Source: Spirochaeta sp. (GTDB lineage: Bacteria > Spirochaetota > Spirochaetia > UBA9216). Taken from it: a DNA stretch of 28,087 bases. The translations under genes and the position numbers were made by a program. Positions within the stretch are counted from its first letter, which is position 1. Each line of letters opens with the position of its first letter. The stretch is taken from contig DMKD01000318.1 of NCBI GenBank assembly GCA_003454605.1, positions 5,562 through 33,648 of the forward strand, read 5' to 3'. Positions 16,052 through 22,796 of this stretch are shown piece by piece. A model generated the notes under the pieces. The model saw nothing but the letters and a program-made list of their open reading frames with translations. It was not told where the DNA came from and searched no databases.

Positions 16052-16138
16052 GGTATAATCTACCACAGGATGGTAATTTTGACCAGTATTATTTCATTTA
16101 TTTGGTGTTTCTTACCTATCTATTTGGTATTTTTCACC
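16052..16138. promoter_or_regulatory. Array of four GGT-N7-ACC dyads, candidate PspF binding sites
   Basis: Four 13-bp sites with the arms GGT and ACC and an AT-rich centre occur at 16052-16064 (centre ATAATCT), 16072-16084 (AATTTTG), 16104-16116 (GTTTCTT) and 16126-16138 (ATTTTTC). Flanks often extend the dyad to TGGT...ACCA. Offsets of 20, 32 and 22 bp are close to whole helical turns. The first two overlap the pspF promoter; the last two lie about 110-140 bp upstream of the sigma-54 promoter, the usual distance for upstream activating sequences. Binding by PspF is inferred. Confidence 0.7.
16057..16085 (-). promoter_or_regulatory. Probable pspF promoter
   Basis: On the minus strand, TGGTCA (16085-16080), 17 bp, TAGATT (16062-16057), each matching four of six consensus bases, ending 8 nt before the pspF ATG. 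No ribosome binding site is seen. The match is modest, and an alternative -10 (GATTAT, 16060-16055) is possible. Two dyads (16052-16064 and 16072-16084) sit directly on it. Confidence 0.4.
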
Positions 16139-16141
16139 ACT

Positions 16142-16160
16142 GCCTTGTCTCAGCCAAGGC
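16142..16160. promoter_or_regulatory. Inverted repeat GCCTTG-N7-CAAGGC in the pspF/pspA region
   Basis: A perfect 6-bp inverted repeat with a seven-base spacer lies four bases beyond the last GGT-N7-ACC dyad and about 84 bp upstream of the -24 element. It is not related in sequence to the dyad array. It might bind a second regulator or be chance. Confidence 0.35.
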
Positions 16161-16243
16161 TGCCTGCCATTAACAAGTCGGTTTCATAGGGGAAATCGGG
16201 CTTTATATTATATTTCCATGCAAAAAGTGACTATTTTGCGGTC

Positions 16244-16260
16244 TTGGCATGTTTCATGCA
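16244..16260 (+). promoter_or_regulatory. Sigma-54 (-24/-12) promoter of pspABC
   Basis: TTGGCATG-N3-CATGCA carries the invariant GG (16246-16247) and GC (16258-16259) separated by exactly ten bases, with the TTGGCA half close to consensus. Transcription should begin near 16271, leaving a leader of about 25 nt with GGAGGA at 16285-16290. The divergent pspF and the upstream dyads support it. Confidence 0.85.
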
Positions 16261-16295
16261 TATATGTAGACAGCTAAGATTAACGGAGGAATACC

Positions 16296-16991
16296 ATGGG
16301 AGTATTTACAAGATTTAAAGACATCGTAAATTCAAACATAAATTCAATGCTGGACAAGGCCGAAGAGCCTGAAAAAATGATCAACCTTATGGTTCGCGAA
16401 ATGGAAGACACGCTTGTAGAGCTGAAAACTTCCTGTGCAGCTTCAATGGCTGATAAATCCAAAACTGAAAGAGAGCGTGACGTACTCAAGGAAAAGATGG
16501 AGCGCTGGGACGGCCGCGCCAAGCTTGCTATCGAGAAAGGCCGTGACGATCTGGCCCGGGAGGCTCTCGTCGAAAAAAAAGCTGTAACTAATCAGTTTGA
16601 ACTGATTGAAAATGACCTGGTTCAGTTCGATGCAATTATCGATGAAAGCAAGGCCAACATTGTTCAGCTCGAAGAAAAACTGGAGACAGTTAAGCAGAAA
16701 AGACGTATACTTATACAGAGAGGCGTTCATGCAAACGAGAAAATGAAAGCCCGTCAGGCTGTAAAAAATGCTTCCGGTGTTGATGCCACAATGCGCTTTG
16801 AAGAACTGGAAGGCAGAATTGAAAGAATGGAAGCCGATGCCGACATGGTATATTCCGGTTTTTCCGATCCAAGTGAAAACGAGTTCTCAAAGATGGAACA
16901 CGAGTCTGAAATCGAAGATGAGCTTGCCTCTCTCAAGAAGAGCATGAAGCCGGGTAAGGATAAGACGTCAAATGCTGGAGACAATAATTAA
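16296..16991 (+). CDS. pspA: Phage shock protein A, PspA/IM30 family
   Basis: 231 residues, the family's usual size (E. coli 222). It opens with the amphipathic helix GVFTRFKDIVNSNINSMLDK, which binds stressed membranes, followed by AEEPEKMINLMVREMEDTLV and a long coiled coil to about residue 180 (ERDVLKEKMERWDGRAKLAI). The C-terminal part, rich in Glu and Ser, is variable in the family. PspA forms ESCRT-III-like assemblies on the cytoplasmic membrane face and, in E. coli, binds and silences PspF. The ATG at 16296 has GGAGGA five bases before it. It is first in an operon driven by the sigma-54 promoter, and overlaps pspB by 20 bp. Confidence 0.96.
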   Translation: MGVFTRFKDIVNSNINSMLDKAEEPEKMINLMVREMEDTLVELKTSCAASMADKSKTERERDVLKEKMERWDGRAKLAIEKGRDDLAREALVEKKAVTNQFELIENDLVQFDAIIDESKANIVQLEEKLETVKQKRRILIQRGVHANEKMKARQAVKNASGVDATMRFEELEGRIERMEADADMVYSGFSDPSENEFSKMEHESEIEDELASLKKSMKPGKDKTSNAGDNN

Positions 16992-17217
16992 TACAGGATT
17001 GATCATCACACTGTTTGCTATTACGGCACCTTTTATATTTGTTCTTCTGGTCATCAGGATAGTGGCCGGCAGCAATAAAAGGACAAAGAAAAAAGAGCGC
17101 AGCAAGCAGGATGAGAGTGATGATCTCAACGATATTGAGAAGGGTTTGAGGGACTTAGACCGGAGAATGGACAATCTGGAAACCCTCAACGGAAATAAAC
17201 GAGACAAGGAGCGATAA
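16972..17217 (+). CDS. pspB: PspB-like membrane protein
   Basis: 81 residues. One hydrophobic helix (about 6-30, LIITLFAITAPFIFVLLVIRI) is followed by a basic turn (SNKRTKKKER) and a charged amphipathic helix ending in LNDIEKGLRDLDRRMDNLET, the same plan as E. coli PspB (74 residues). Sequence identity is low, so the name rests on architecture and on position between pspA and pspC. In enterics PspB works with PspC at the inner membrane to draw PspA away from PspF. The start overlaps the pspA 3' end by 20 bases, in another frame, suggesting translational coupling; AAGGA lies upstream of the ATG. Confidence 0.78.
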   Translation: MLETIINTGLIITLFAITAPFIFVLLVIRIVAGSNKRTKKKERSKQDESDDLNDIEKGLRDLDRRMDNLETLNGNKRDKER

Positions 17218-17222
17218 CTGTT

Positions 17223-17567
17223 ATGACTTATTCAAGCAGAAAGCTATACAGATCGAGGAATGGGCAACTGCTGGGAATATGCCAGGGTATTGCAGACTGG
17301 CGCGACCTGCCGGTATCAGTGGTCAGGCTTATCTTCATCATTATCTGTCTGGCTACAGCGGTTGCACCCTGCGCTATCATCTACCTGGTCGCAGGCATTT
17401 TTATGCCGCTCGAACCGAGAGGATATTACCGCGAAAACCGTAGATCAACAATGGATGATATTAAAGACCAGTTTGACGATCTTAAGGGCAGAGTCAATAA
17501 GATGGAAGATGAAGCAACAGGCGATAAAGAAAGCGACTGGGACAAGAGATTCCACGGGGGCAAGTGA
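17223..17567 (+). CDS. pspC: Phage shock protein C, PspC domain
   Basis: 114 residues. The PspC domain is clear: SRKLYRSRNGQLLGICQGIA, then WRDLPVSVVRLIFIIICLAT and a second hydrophobic stretch with PCAIIYLVAGIFMPLEP. A short helical tail (DDIKDQFDDLKGRVNKMEDE) and the closing SDWDKRFHGG follow, as in E. coli-type PspC. It is an inner-membrane sensor partner of PspB. The ATG at 17223 is 5 bp after the pspB stop with AAGGAG eleven bases upstream. It is the last gene of the operon, followed by a terminator. Confidence 0.93.
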   Translation: MTYSSRKLYRSRNGQLLGICQGIADWRDLPVSVVRLIFIIICLATAVAPCAIIYLVAGIFMPLEPRGYYRENRRSTMDDIKDQFDDLKGRVNKMEDEATGDKESDWDKRFHGGK

Positions 17568-17593
17568 TCGGAAACCTTTCATGTTTTCGATTT

Positions 17594-17616
17594 GAAGTTT
17601 TACTTTGCAAAACTTC
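17594..17616 (+). other. Hairpin GAAGTTTT-N7-AAAACTTC after pspC
   Basis: A perfect 8-bp stem with a seven-base loop (ACTTTGC) lies 27 bases after the pspC stop. It has no T-run, so it is not itself an intrinsic terminator. It may protect the 3' end of the psp mRNA from exonucleases ahead of the terminator that follows. Confidence 0.45.
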
Positions 17617-17629
17617 ACACACAATATAG

Positions 17630-17662
17630 AGGGTTTCGACGGAGGTTCTGAACCCTTTTTTT
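17630..17662 (+). terminator. Intrinsic terminator of the pspABC operon
   Basis: AGGGTT (17630-17635) pairs with AACCCT (17651-17656), with the second arm running into seven T residues (17656-17662). The inner part of the stem is imperfect, but the T-run and the position after pspC make termination likely. The T-run overlaps the -35 of the next gene's promoter. Confidence 0.65.
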
Positions 17663-17688
17663 ACCTAGCAGTATTTCTATGATATAAT
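17660..17688 (+). promoter_or_regulatory. Sigma-70-type promoter of the APC-EIIA permease gene
   Basis: TTTACC (17660-17665, four of six), 17 bp, then a perfect TATAAT (17683-17688). Transcription should start near 17695, giving a leader of about 15 nt containing AGAGGTG. The -35 lies in the end of the psp terminator. Confidence 0.6.
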
Positions 17689-17709
17689 CACGCACAAGAG
17701 GTGTTTTGC

Positions 17710-19548
17710 ATGGCAGATCTAAAAAAGGATGTTAACGCTTTCGGAGTTTTCAGCATTGCTACGGGGGCAATGATCAGCTCCGGTATATTTATACTGCCAG
17801 GACTGGCCTTCGCTAAAGTCGGATCGGCCGTATTCATTTCATACTTTGCAGCAGGTGTTCTCGGCATCATCGGCGTATTCAGCATGATAGAACTCTCAAC
17901 TGCTCTGCCTAAGGCAGGCGGAGATTACTACTTCATAAATAAGACCTTCGGGCCAATGATCGGTTCAATATCGGGCTTCCTGGGTCTTTTTGCCCTGTCG
18001 CTTAAAAGTGCGTTTGCAATCTTCGGTATATCAGAGATTGTCTATATCTATACCAGCCTGAATCCGCTTATCAGCGGGTCGATCCTCTGCATTCTCTTTG
18101 TAATTCTCAACATCATAGGAGTGAAAGAGGCAGCCGTTTTCCAGACCGTTATGGTTATCATACTGCTGCTGCTGATGGTAATTTACATCAGCACCGGATT
18201 TTCGCAGATAAACACCGAGTATTTCAGCGATTTTAATTTGTCGGGAATAAACAATATTCTGATAACCTCCGGCTTTATCTTCATCTCATTCGGCGGACTC
18301 TTAAAGGTCGCGAACATCTCTGAAGAAGTATCCAACCCCAAACGCAATCTCCCCCTTGGGATGATCACCTCCATTATCGTTGTAACAATCCTCTACACCC
18401 TGACCACATTCGTTCTTACCGGAACCCTCAGCCCCGAGGTGTTTAAAGAATCGCTGACCCCTGTAGCCGATTCAGCAAAGATAACCCTCGGCAGCGCCGG
18501 ATATCTAATAATAATCATCGCATCAACACTAGCTTTTTTCACGACAGCAAATGCGGGAATCCTCGCAGCATCCCGATACCCGCTTGCATTAAGCCTGGAT
18601 AATCTGCTGCCGCGCAAAATCGGGAAAATCAGTAAAAAAACTGATACGCCGATTATCTCTATCATTCTCACTGGAGCCATCGTCTTCTTGTCACTCCTGC
18701 TTCCCCTTGAAACTCTCGTAAAAACCGCTTCCACTGTCATACTGACCTCCTATGTACTGACAAATCTCTCTGTCATCATTTTTAGAGAAAGCAAAATCAC
18801 CAACTACCGGCCGAGTTTTAAAGCGCCTCTCTACCCATGGCTGCAGATCTTCTCTATTCTGCTCTTCACCTTCTTCATCATCGATCTCGGCCTTTCCGCA
18901 ATAGAAATAAGCATAGCTCTGGTCCTGATTGGCTTAATCGTCTACATCGTATACGGCAGAAGAAAGGCCAACCACGAATCTGCATTACTGCATCTGATGA
19001 AGAGAATAGCCGATGAACGCCTGCAGAGCGGTTCAATCGAAGATGAGTTCAGAGATATAATTATTAACAGGGATAACATCGAACAGGATAATTTCGATGC
19101 CTTAATCAAGGATGCGGACATCGTAGATATCAAGGGACATATCACCTTCGAATCACTGCTTAAGATAGTCGTAAAAGATATTGCAGATATAATCGACACA
19201 CCGGCAGATGAGATCATTGAGCGTTACACTGCCAGGCAGGAAATGTCGAATACTGCAATCTCGGAGCAACTTGCCATCCCGCACATTCTCATAGACGGAA
19301 CAGATAAGATGTTTATGTATGTTATACGCGCCAGAGACGGCATTATCTTCACGGAAACCGAAGATTCGGTAAAGGCTGTTTTTCTTTTGGGCGGAACAAA
19401 AGACCGAAAGGTTCTTCATCTGAAGACTATAGCTGCAATTGCGTCGCTGGTCAGCGATCCTGATTTTAACAAAAAATGGGCAGAAGCAGAAAAACCGGTA
19501 GATCTTAAGAATCTGCTGATTCTCAACACCCGACGACGGTATTATTGA
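17710..19548 (+). CDS. APC-superfamily permease with C-terminal PTS EIIA-like domain
   Basis: 612 residues. Residues 1-420 are an APC-type transporter of about twelve helices: FGVFSIATGAMISSGIFILP at the start, with its GA-x-ISSGIF substrate loop in helix 1, then ELSTALPKAGGDYYFI and FGGLLKVANISEEVSNPKRN. After a linker the C-terminal 150 residues resemble PTS EIIA type 2 (fructose/mannitol/nitrogen PtsN-like): ERYTARQEMSNTAI, then AIPHI with His525 at the phosphorylation position, and VFLLGGTKDR. If that His is phosphorylated, uptake could be tuned by PTS state; this is inference. The substrate is probably an amino acid or cation-like solute. The ATG at 17710 is preferred over the in-frame GTG at 17701, because that GTG forms part of the AGAGGTG ribosome binding site. 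Confidence 0.88.
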   Translation: MADLKKDVNAFGVFSIATGAMISSGIFILPGLAFAKVGSAVFISYFAAGVLGIIGVFSMIELSTALPKAGGDYYFINKTFGPMIGSISGFLGLFALSLKSAFAIFGISEIVYIYTSLNPLISGSILCILFVILNIIGVKEAAVFQTVMVIILLLLMVIYISTGFSQINTEYFSDFNLSGINNILITSGFIFISFGGLLKVANISEEVSNPKRNLPLGMITSIIVVTILYTLTTFVLTGTLSPEVFKESLTPVADSAKITLGSAGYLIIIIASTLAFFTTANAGILAASRYPLALSLDNLLPRKIGKISKKTDTPIISIILTGAIVFLSLLLPLETLVKTASTVILTSYVLTNLSVIIFRESKITNYRPSFKAPLYPWLQIFSILLFTFFIIDLGLSAIEISIALVLIGLIVYIVYGRRKANHESALLHLMKRIADERLQSGSIEDEFRDIIINRDNIEQDNFDALIKDADIVDIKGHITFESLLKIVVKDIADIIDTPADEIIERYTARQEMSNTAISEQLAIPHILIDGTDKMFMYVIRARDGIIFTETEDSVKAVFLLGGTKDRKVLHLKTIAAIASLVSDPDFNKKWAEAEKPVDLKNLLILNTRRRYY

Positions 19549-19577
19549 TTGAAATAAATTTAACCTGACGGCCGCCC

Positions 19578-20369
19578 CTACTCAACCTCAATCTTTTCGA
19601 GGTTCATATTCACCTGCTCAAGCTTCTTGGTGAGGCTGTCAATCGTCTTTTCTATCCGCTTCTTTTCCTTGAGAAGCCTTGTCATCGGATCTTCATCTGA
19701 CGGTGATTTTATTGTGAATTTGGCCGTATCACGGCTGCTGCCCTGGAGAAGACTGCTCTGAACCGCCTCCCGGTTGTCGCCGTCGGCAACCGAGGCCACA
19801 AGCTTCATGTTTTCATACCCCAGTTCGGCAGGAAGATTATAGTTGTTGACCTTCATCAGCGTGCGCGCGGTAGTCGTATCAAACTGCAGTACCCGCTCTA
19901 TATAATCCTCAAAGCGGTAACCCTTCTTCTCACAGAGATCCTGCGCCTGCATAAACGCCTCGCCCAGCTTTCTCGCCAGCTCTCCCTGCGGTCCAATCAT
20001 ATTTTTCCTGATTGATTCAGTAAGCACGGCAAGATCCTGATCACTCTCGAACATATCACGAACGAAGCCCTTCTGCTCGGCAATATTCAGGAGTTCATGA
20101 AAGATTCGCCTGAACTCAATCGTGTGCGCGCGCGGTCCTATCGGTACCGGAGAACGCGTGATATGAACATGATGCGCAAACTCATGGATGGCCGTATAGA
20201 GTAGCAGCATATCATTTTCAAAATTCTTATTGTGAAGGATAATCTCCCGGCTGTCCGGATGATACAGCCCGTTAACCTTCTTGCTGGATTTTCCTGAAAA
20301 AATTACAAAAAATTCTTCAACATCCTCATCTATCTGAAGGAGTATTTCTTTTACCTGGTCTTGATTCAT
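19578..20369 (-). CDS. HEFAH-motif putative metallopeptidase with C-terminal coiled coil
   Basis: 263 residues, not assigned to a named family. IHEFAHHVH gives H62-E63-x-x-H66, and about 16 residues on, HTIEFRRIFHELL (His82 and Glu85) resembles the third-ligand region of SprT/WLM/M48-like proteins. Before it, NGLYHPDSREIILHNKN looks like the edge strand of such a domain. The last 35 residues (DEDPMTRLLKEKKRIEKTID) are a coiled coil. There is no signal peptide, so it is cytoplasmic. No ribosome binding site is evident before the ATG at 20369; it follows the CvfB-type gene by 27 bp on the same strand and is probably cotranscribed. Peptidase activity and target are unproven. Confidence 0.78.
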   Translation of the reverse strand: MNQDQVKEILLQIDEDVEEFFVIFSGKSSKKVNGLYHPDSREIILHNKNFENDMLLLYTAIHEFAHHVHITRSPVPIGPRAHTIEFRRIFHELLNIAEQKGFVRDMFESDQDLAVLTESIRKNMIGPQGELARKLGEAFMQAQDLCEKKGYRFEDYIERVLQFDTTTARTLMKVNNYNLPAELGYENMKLVASVADGDNREAVQSSLLQGSSRDTAKFTIKSPSDEDPMTRLLKEKKRIEKTIDSLTKKLEQVNMNLEKIEVE

Positions 20370-20396
20370 AATGTGCAGATTATTGAAAATATCGGC

Positions 20397-21242
20397 TTAG
20401 CGCAATAGCCTGATACCTTCCTCCTCTATGACTATCTTTTTTTCTCTATACAAACCGCCGATCGTCTTCTTAAAGACCTTCTTACTCATCAGAAGCTGTT
20501 TCTTTATCGCATCTGCGCTGCTCTTATCATGAAGGGGCAAAAAACCGCCGGCACTTTCAAGAGCATCAAGGATTACACCACTGGCATCTTTTGTAGCGGC
20601 AACAAAACCCTGGGGCTGAAGAGCCGCATCGATCAACCCGTCATCGCGTATCTTTTTAATATAACCGCTGTGCTGCTCACCGATTCTCAAATTTTCGAAT
20701 ATCTCATTACTGTAGAGCATACCCGAATATTTACTATCAACAATGACCCTCACACCAAGGCGCGAAAATCCAAAGACTATCAGTTCAATCTGCTTGTTTA
20801 CCTTTAGAGTATCAGCAGCATCTTCTGGAAGCTCATCAAAAAGATCATCGAATTGACAAGTGCCGATAACACCTTTTCCGGCATAATCGGTCACGACCTT
20901 CACTACCGCCATTTCACCGGGCTTGAGTTCAACACGAATGTTGCGCTTCGGAACAAAGAGGTCCTTCTGAAGCCCCCAGTCCAGAAACATACCGAAATCT
21001 GTAACATCGGTTACTTCGAGGGACGCAAACTCCCCCATTACCGCATATGGCTTCTCTGTTGTTGCCCTTATCTCGTCCGCCGAGGTGTTGTAGACAAAGA
21101 CTTCAAGCTCATCACCCTTTTTTGCGCCTTCCGGCACCTCATGCGGCGGGAGAAAAACATCCTCATCTCCGCCCAGGTCGATAAAACAGGCTTTAGCAGT
21201 AAGCAGAACTATCTTTCCGCTATTAAAATTTCCAATATTCAT
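20397..21242 (-). CDS. cvfB: S1-domain RNA-binding protein, CvfB/YitL family
   Basis: 281 residues. Several S1-like OB folds precede a C-terminal winged helix: residues 1-60 (GDEDVFLPPHEVPEGAKKGD), the second with VTDVTDFGMFLDWGLQKDLF, the pattern most typical of CvfB, a third after INKQ-type linker sequence (SRLGVRVIVDSKYSGMLYSN), and the C-terminal MSKKVFKKTIGGLYREKKI. S. aureus CvfB influences virulence-gene expression and binds RNA; the exact role here is unknown. I use the ATG at 21242, since an upstream in-frame GTG (21257) adds five residues and neither has a ribosome binding site. Divergent from the lipoprotein gene, with the HEFAH gene downstream. Confidence 0.88.
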   Translation of the reverse strand: MNIGNFNSGKIVLLTAKACFIDLGGDEDVFLPPHEVPEGAKKGDELEVFVYNTSADEIRATTEKPYAVMGEFASLEVTDVTDFGMFLDWGLQKDLFVPKRNIRVELKPGEMAVVKVVTDYAGKGVIGTCQFDDLFDELPEDAADTLKVNKQIELIVFGFSRLGVRVIVDSKYSGMLYSNEIFENLRIGEQHSGYIKKIRDDGLIDAALQPQGFVAATKDASGVILDALESAGGFLPLHDKSSADAIKKQLLMSKKVFKKTIGGLYREKKIVIEEEGIRLLR

Positions 21243-21309
21243 ATCAGATATTAACACGGTATTGCAGGACTGAATACGCTAGCAATACCTGAAAAATAAA
21301 ACTTATCAG

Positions 21310-21336
21310 TTGCGCCCGTGCGTAAAATTATATACT
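21310..21336 (+). promoter_or_regulatory. Possible promoter of the lipoprotein gene
   Basis: TTGCGC (21310-21315), 15 bp, TATACT (21331-21336). The -10 is good, the -35 is weak and the spacing is short. The resulting transcript would include AAGGAG (21345-21350), six bases before the ATG. Confidence 0.35.
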
Positions 21337-21356
21337 CTATATAAAAGGAGCTTTTC

Positions 21357-22685
21357 ATGAAAAGGAAACTGATATTTATCATAATAATCACCGCAGTCCT
21401 GCTATCGGGCTGTAAATCCCTGTTCACCCCCGAGGGGAATCTGCTTTCAGACGCAAAAAAGGCTGAAAAACAGAGCAATTATCATGCTGCCGTATTGAAT
21501 GTTTTTGAGTCGATCCAGATCGACAATGAATACAAGAAGGCAATAGAGTTTCTGAAAGAGGTTTATCCCAAAGCAAACAGCTTTTATGCCCTCAAAATCG
21601 ATCAGGTCCGTGCGGCAGGTGGAGCGTCCGTTAACGACGACGTTGCTATGTATTACAAATTCCTGCATGCAATTAATGAGGCGGCAAGAACAATGCCTAA
21701 TGTTATTGATCCGTCAACAAAGCTCACACTTACTCTTACCTATACCGATTACAAGGCCGAACTGAACATGGCAAACGAGGCGGCTGCCGAAGAACATTAT
21801 CAGAAAGGCACAGAACAAATTAAGCTGAAAGGCCGTGAAAATTCAAAATCAGCGGCAGAAGAATTTGAAAAGGCTCTGAGTTATGTCCCCGGATATAAAA
21901 ACGCGGAAGCAATGATTCAGAAAGCCCTCAATCAGGCAACACAGATTCTGGCGTTTTTCCCCTTCACGAATAATGCATGGAATATTCCGACTGCGCAATT
22001 TGCCGACATCATGCAGGGAGCAATTATTTCCAGCCTGATGAGCGATCAGGGTGTAATGAAGTATACAAAGATTATCGACCAGAGCCTTCAGGACAGAATA
22101 ATTGAAGAACAGGTTGGTTCACTCAGCGCCCTCATGGACGACGAATCAAGGGTTGAGATAGGACAGCTGCTGAATTCAAACATCTTTATCACAGGCACCA
22201 TAGATTCAGCCATCCTTGAGGGACCAAATACAACGATGAATCAACACCATCGTTCAGCGGATATTGAAGTTGAACCTGCAGCCGACCCTTACGACAAAGA
22301 CAATACGTCAACGGATGCTGATCCCTACGCCAAAGACGATGCATTATCCGGCAACTCTTCAGACGTAGATGCCTACGGGACCACCACCGTAGAAGCAGAT
22401 ATTTTTCTCTACCGAAAATCAATCACCTTTGATGTGACAATTTCATATAAAGCAGTTGATGTAGAATCGGGTACTATCCTGAACAGCAATACAATTCATG
22501 TTACCGCCGAAGATTCCAGTGAATGGGCTGAATGGAGAGGCGACGAAGAGGCCCTCACCTGGGAAGACCAGCAGCTTATTGACGCTTATGAAGAATCTGT
22601 AAAATCAGCTCAGCAGATTGCCTCCGAGGCCGCTGAACAGGCGGGCAGTGAAATTGCATCAGGACTCACATCCTTCCTGAAATAA
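21357..22685 (+). CDS. SPII lipoprotein with helical-repeat region and CsgG/LpoB-like domain
   Basis: 442 residues. KRKLIFIIIITAVLLSGC is a lipoprotein signal peptide with the acylated Cys at 19. Residues 30-200 are helical with TPR-like spacing (NYHAAVLNVFESIQIDNEYK; SAAEEFEKALSYVPGYKNAE). From about 200 (ILAFFPFTNNAW...) to 285 (LLNSNIFITGTID) the pattern of strand, helix and a final NSNIFITG resembles CsgG/LpoB-type periplasmic domains, whose members act in secretion pores or activate peptidoglycan synthases. An Asp-rich insert near residues 305-340 carries three imperfect repeats (ADPYDKD, ADPYAKD, VDAYGTT). The start has AAGGAG with ideal spacing. A strong hairpin follows the stop, so it is monocistronic. 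The domain call is tentative. Confidence 0.82.
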   Translation: MKRKLIFIIIITAVLLSGCKSLFTPEGNLLSDAKKAEKQSNYHAAVLNVFESIQIDNEYKKAIEFLKEVYPKANSFYALKIDQVRAAGGASVNDDVAMYYKFLHAINEAARTMPNVIDPSTKLTLTLTYTDYKAELNMANEAAAEEHYQKGTEQIKLKGRENSKSAAEEFEKALSYVPGYKNAEAMIQKALNQATQILAFFPFTNNAWNIPTAQFADIMQGAIISSLMSDQGVMKYTKIIDQSLQDRIIEEQVGSLSALMDDESRVEIGQLLNSNIFITGTIDSAILEGPNTTMNQHHRSADIEVEPAADPYDKDNTSTDADPYAKDDALSGNSSDVDAYGTTTVEADIFLYRKSITFDVTISYKAVDVESGTILNSNTIHVTAEDSSEWAEWRGDEEALTWEDQQLIDAYEESVKSAQQIASEAAEQAGSEIASGLTSFLK

Positions 22686-22697
22686 ACGTGCAGCGGC

Positions 22698-22746
22698 AGG
22701 ACTTAAAGGAGGAGCACAACATAATTCTCCTTTAAGTCTTATTTTC
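22698..22746 (+). terminator. Intrinsic terminator between the lipoprotein and nfeD genes
   Basis: A 14-bp stem (22698-22711 with 22727-22740, one G-T pair) and a 15-base loop lie 13 bases after the lipoprotein stop, followed by TATTTTCC. The U-rich tract is short, but the stem is long and perfect. It should separate this gene from the nfeD-floA operon. Confidence 0.7.
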
Positions 22747-22747
22747 C

Positions 22748-22776
22748 TTGACATTCTCACCATTGGGGTGGAAATT
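22748..22776 (+). promoter_or_regulatory. Possible promoter of the nfeD-floA operon, with dyad CACC-N5-GGTG
   Basis: A perfect -35, TTGACA (22748-22753), lies just after the terminator, but 17 bp on the sequence is GAAATT (22771-22776), a poor -10. Between them sits the inverted repeat CACC-ATTGG-GGTG (22758-22770), a plausible operator. The missing -10 may mean that an activator or an alternative sigma factor is needed. Confidence 0.35.
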
Positions 22777-22796
22777 AAAAGTAGGAAAATAATAAA

